A DNA stretch of 64,000 nucleotides from Streptomyces liangshanensis. GTDB taxonomy: Bacteria; Actinomycetota; Actinomycetes; Streptomycetales; Streptomycetaceae. A model generated the notes under the pieces. It searched no databases. It was not told the DNA's origin and saw only the letters and a program-made list of their open reading frames with translations. This document shows positions 61,840 through 64,000 of the stretch, piece by piece (within the stretch, counting starts at the first letter, position 1; each line of letters begins with the position of its first letter). Location: the NCBI RefSeq assembly GCF_011694815.1, contig NZ_CP050177.1:2779001-2843000 (forward strand), given 5' to 3'. The position numbers were made by a program, and so were the translations under genes.

Positions 61840-63513
61840 TCATTCGGTATCGATGTCCGCCTCCCCGGCCTCCTTGTCAGCCGACTTGATGCCCAGGCTC
61901 TCGATGAACTGCCTCTCTCGCGCGGCCACCTCATGCTGACGCGCGAGAATGAAGCCGGGGAATTCGTCGGTCTTGAGGTGCTCGATGGACGCGAGACTGA
62001 CTCCGTGCGAGTCCAAAATGTCAGCCCTCCCCTCCTCTGCGAGCTTGATGAGCGCCTGCCGGATCGACACTCCTGGCGGTGTCCTCATGACGATCCGGTT
62101 GGCAGGGCTAGAAGCCCCCGGAACCCCACTTTGGGTAATGATGTGTCGATAGGTCTCGCTGTGTGCCGTCGCCAGCTGCTCCAGTACGTTGGCGGTGCTT
62201 CCGTCGAGGTTCTTCCGCTCCGGGAACGTCTGCAAATCCCAGAGAAGATAGGCGCGCACCCGAGCGCTGCGCAGGTCGAATCGTTCGGGAAAGGCACGGG
62301 CCCGTTCACCCGAATAGTTGAGCCCGCCCGTCCCCAGGGCGAAGGCCTTCATCTGCTGGATGAAGTTCCGAACCTGAGTAGTGGTGGCACCTGCGAAAGT
62401 ACCTGCCAGCGACGTGGTCCAGAACCAGTTGCGGAGTTTAGCCCGTTGCTCCATTTCCACCTTTTCGGAAAAATGGAAGAAGACCGCAAGCAACAAAATC
62501 TGGATGTTATAGGGAACCAACCGGGCCAGCGGAACCCGGACTTCATCCCGCAAGAACTCAACCACCTCCTGCAGGATCCGATCAGTGTTCTCCACTGCAG
62601 TCATGAGATGGCTTTGGACCTTACGGGCCATCGTCTCCCAGGAGGTATCCCGCTGAACGTCCTCCTCACCGGACAACGCAAGGACAGTCTGGAAGATCGT
62701 CATAATCGGGATCTCACCAAATCCCGATCCAGCAACTCGCCCCTTGATTTCCTCCATCTTGTCACTGAGCGTCTCCGACCCGATATTTCCGTAGGTCAGG
62801 GCGGAAACCATCTGGTCGGGACGCATCTTCTGGCCGCTGCTGTTGATTCTCGAGAAAACCTCGATTGCCTGCTGGAGAGTACCTCCTTCCATGCGCACCA
62901 CGGAGACCTTGTAGTTCTTCACCCGCTTCGCAATTCGCTCACTCTCCGTGGTGAGGCGGTCGGCTTCCTCTCTGGAGTCAGAGATTTCGGATAGTTTCCG
63001 TGCGTATTCAAGGAAGTCAAGGGTCCCCAGCACCGACCTCATGGGCAGGAAATTCCCAGGAACCGTCTCGCCGCGCTTCCAGTGGCGGTAGCGCACGCCG
63101 TCGTGAGCGGACCTGACAAGCGGCCGGTAAACCCACCACATCCAGTCCTCCTGCTGCGTCGACTGAGGGGCGTCAGCCGAGCGATGCAGGACCCCGAAGA
63201 GTGTCGAAAGCCGCTGATGACCGTCCAGCACGTAGGCGACCTTCGCCCCTTCCGGCGCCGGCGGGATGCTGCGCCCACCGATGGCATCCAGACTCTCGAG
63301 CTGCATAGTGGTCTCCCAGATGAGCAAGCTCCCCATCGGATAGCCTCGCTCCATGCTGTCGAAGAGCTGCAGCATCTGTTCGGGTCGCCAGAGGAACGGG
63401 CGCTGGAATTTCGGCACCCGCAACTCACCCTGCGAAATCCGCTCCAGTACCTGTTCCAGGAAGTGCACCTCTGGCACCACCGAAATGTCCTTGACCACCC
63501 CGAAGTCTCCCAT
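61840..63513 (-). CDS. DUF262 (GmrS-like/ParB-nuclease-like) protein
   Basis: 557 residues from ATG 63513, two bases after the upstream stop. The N-terminal DUF262 domain contains VPKFQRPFLWRPEQMLQLFD, ERGYPMGSLLIWE and the nucleotide-handling motif VLDGHQRLSTL (about 97-107), then VFSRINSSGQKMRPDQMVSA. The remaining helical region (about 260-540) shows no DUF1524 HNH motif, so this is a DUF262-only protein. DUF262 proteins include the GmrS subunit of type IV restriction enzymes. GC content and third-position bias are clearly lower than in the rest of the window, pointing to recent transfer. Confidence 0.88.
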   Translation of the reverse strand: MGDFGVVKDISVVPEVHFLEQVLERISQGELRVPKFQRPFLWRPEQMLQLFDSMERGYPMGSLLIWETTMQLESLDAIGGRSIPPAPEGAKVAYVLDGHQRLSTLFGVLHRSADAPQSTQQEDWMWWVYRPLVRSAHDGVRYRHWKRGETVPGNFLPMRSVLGTLDFLEYARKLSEISDSREEADRLTTESERIAKRVKNYKVSVVRMEGGTLQQAIEVFSRINSSGQKMRPDQMVSALTYGNIGSETLSDKMEEIKGRVAGSGFGEIPIMTIFQTVLALSGEEDVQRDTSWETMARKVQSHLMTAVENTDRILQEVVEFLRDEVRVPLARLVPYNIQILLLAVFFHFSEKVEMEQRAKLRNWFWTTSLAGTFAGATTTQVRNFIQQMKAFALGTGGLNYSGERARAFPERFDLRSARVRAYLLWDLQTFPERKNLDGSTANVLEQLATAHSETYRHIITQSGVPGASSPANRIVMRTPPGVSIRQALIKLAEEGRADILDSHGVSLASIEHLKTDEFPGFILARQHEVAARERQFIESLGIKSADKEAGEADIDTE

Positions 63514-63515
63514 TC

Positions 63516-64000
63516 TCAAATCACGCTCCGAATTATTTCGAACATTGATCTCAATTCTTGTGCCGCCCTGGTTCCTAGACCATCCAGATCGCGCTCAGAT
63601 ATGCCACCGCGCAGCACCTCTTCCAAGAACAGACTTGGCAAGTCCGTACCAAATCCCTCCTGGAGGACGATGAGATCCCGCTCTGCCACGTCGCCATATA
63701 GATCGCCGTGACGCTCCGGGACGAAGTAGGTGGTCCCTACCTTCTTGGAGCGCCGCTCCTTCCGGTTAGCACCCTTCTGGGGCTTTCCTTTGAATCCGTG
63801 CTTCATGTCGAAGTGAGCGCGCTGCTCCGGAGATAAATTCTTGAGCGCCTCCAAGCGCTTAGCCATGAAGGAAAACCCGGCAACTTTCCTTGGCTGCCGA
63901 GCCAGTACCCGGTTGGGAATATAGTTCTCCATCTCTCGAAAGCCGAGGACGTGTGAACTCACTCCTTCGTGGGCTGCAGCGTCGGCTTTCTCGTGATTAT
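63516..64000 (-). CDS. C-terminal part of a probable AAA/Toprim-type (OLD- or DUF4435-like) protein, 5' end outside window
   Basis: The frame is open from 63998 to the stop at 63516 (about 160 residues). Near the edge it reads NHEKADAAAHEGVSSHVLGF followed by REMENYIPNRVLA; a short loop then an (R)E-x-E-N-Y-I motif is typical after the acidic strand of Toprim domains in AAA-family overcoming-lysogenization or DUF4435 proteins. A basic region (KGKPQKGANRKERRSKK) and a helical tail follow. A GTG at 63962 with AAGGAG could start a short protein, but upstream codons continue the family-like pattern. It is 2 bp from the DUF262 start, so the two form one operon. Confidence 0.6.
   Translation of the reverse strand, partial: NHEKADAAAHEGVSSHVLGFREMENYIPNRVLARQPRKVAGFSFMAKRLEALKNLSPEQRAHFDMKHGFKGKPQKGANRKERRSKKVGTTYFVPERHGDLYGDVAERDLIVLQEGFGTDLPSLFLEEVLRGGISERDLDGLGTRAAQELRSMFEIIRSVI

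Noticed and set aside
61574..61843. 89-codon leftward open frame between the DUF255 and DUF262 genes
   Set aside because: The composition is unlike a protein, it overlaps both neighbours, and it contains the inverted repeat; no ribosome site.
63516..63962. A complete 148-residue protein starting at GTG 63962
   Set aside because: The frame stays open to the window edge with coding-like codons, and the motif near the start looks like the middle of a Toprim-type domain, so a longer gene is more likely.
1..64000. tRNA, rRNA, CRISPR arrays, insertion sequences or integrases
   Set aside because: No cloverleaf-like sequence, spaced repeat array or transposase/integrase motif was seen on reading; a dedicated scan (tRNAscan-SE, Infernal, ISfinder) would be needed to exclude small ones.

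Overview
This window reads as chromosomal DNA of a Streptomyces or close relative. It is very GC-rich with extreme third-position GC, has many GTG starts, ATGA/GTGA translational overlaps and GGAGG-type ribosome binding sites, and carries families typical of the genus: tad pilus genes, a chitinase with a DasR-type box, an XRE/DUF5753 regulator with DUF397 partners, MMPL/TetR, GTP-dependent PEPCK and many secreted glycan-active proteins. All calls come from reading the translations; no database search was possible.

Layout. 0-6.5 kb: a leftward tad/Flp-pilus type operon (conserved unknown, CpaB, CpaE, two TadE-like pseudopilins, CpaF ATPase, TadB, start of TadC, which runs off the left edge). 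6.5-8.7 kb: a secreted GH18 chitinase under a near-consensus dre operator. 8.7-17.4 kb: an Nramp metal transporter, then a D-amino-acid/sugar-acid catabolic cluster (GntP permease, RidA, IclR regulator, PfkB kinase; divergent DSD1-like PLP enzyme and D-aminoacylase) with a perfect 17-bp inverted repeat in the divergent promoter that is a good IclR operator candidate. 17.4-22.5 kb: DoxX and divergent XRE regulator, lipoprotein polysaccharide deacetylase, AlaA aminotransferase and two unknowns. 22.6-27.2 kb: a four-gene operon joining TelA to two extracytoplasmic binding proteins, one fused to a von Willebrand A domain. 27.3-29.7 kb: a whiJ/abaA-like regulatory locus with a perfect 18-bp palindrome. 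29.8-34.8 kb: CPBP protease, MBL hydrolase, MmgE/PrpD protein and divergent GntR. 34.9-42.4 kb: MMPL exporter and TetR, PEPCK, TrhA, another TetR. 42.4-45.4 kb: an exported two-subunit molybdopterin oxidoreductase. 45.5-52.4 kb: a leftward gene set (aldehyde dehydrogenase, Asn-synthetase-like protein, a membrane protein with an acidic tail, two paralogous Toprim/Spo11-reminiscent unknowns on either side of a cupin) with no function I can assign. 52.6-59.3 kb: a tightly coupled operon of three glycosyltransferases and a secreted galactose-oxidase-like copper enzyme with an Excalibur tail. 59.5-61.6 kb: a DUF255 thioredoxin-fold protein. 61.8-64 kb: a lower-GC module of a DUF262 (GmrS-like) protein and a partial upstream gene with the look of a Toprim-type C-terminus, probably a horizontally acquired defence locus that continues past the right edge.

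The least explained parts are the 45.5-52.4 kb cluster with its degenerate Toprim-like pair, the TelA/binding-protein/VWA operon, and the edge DUF262 module.
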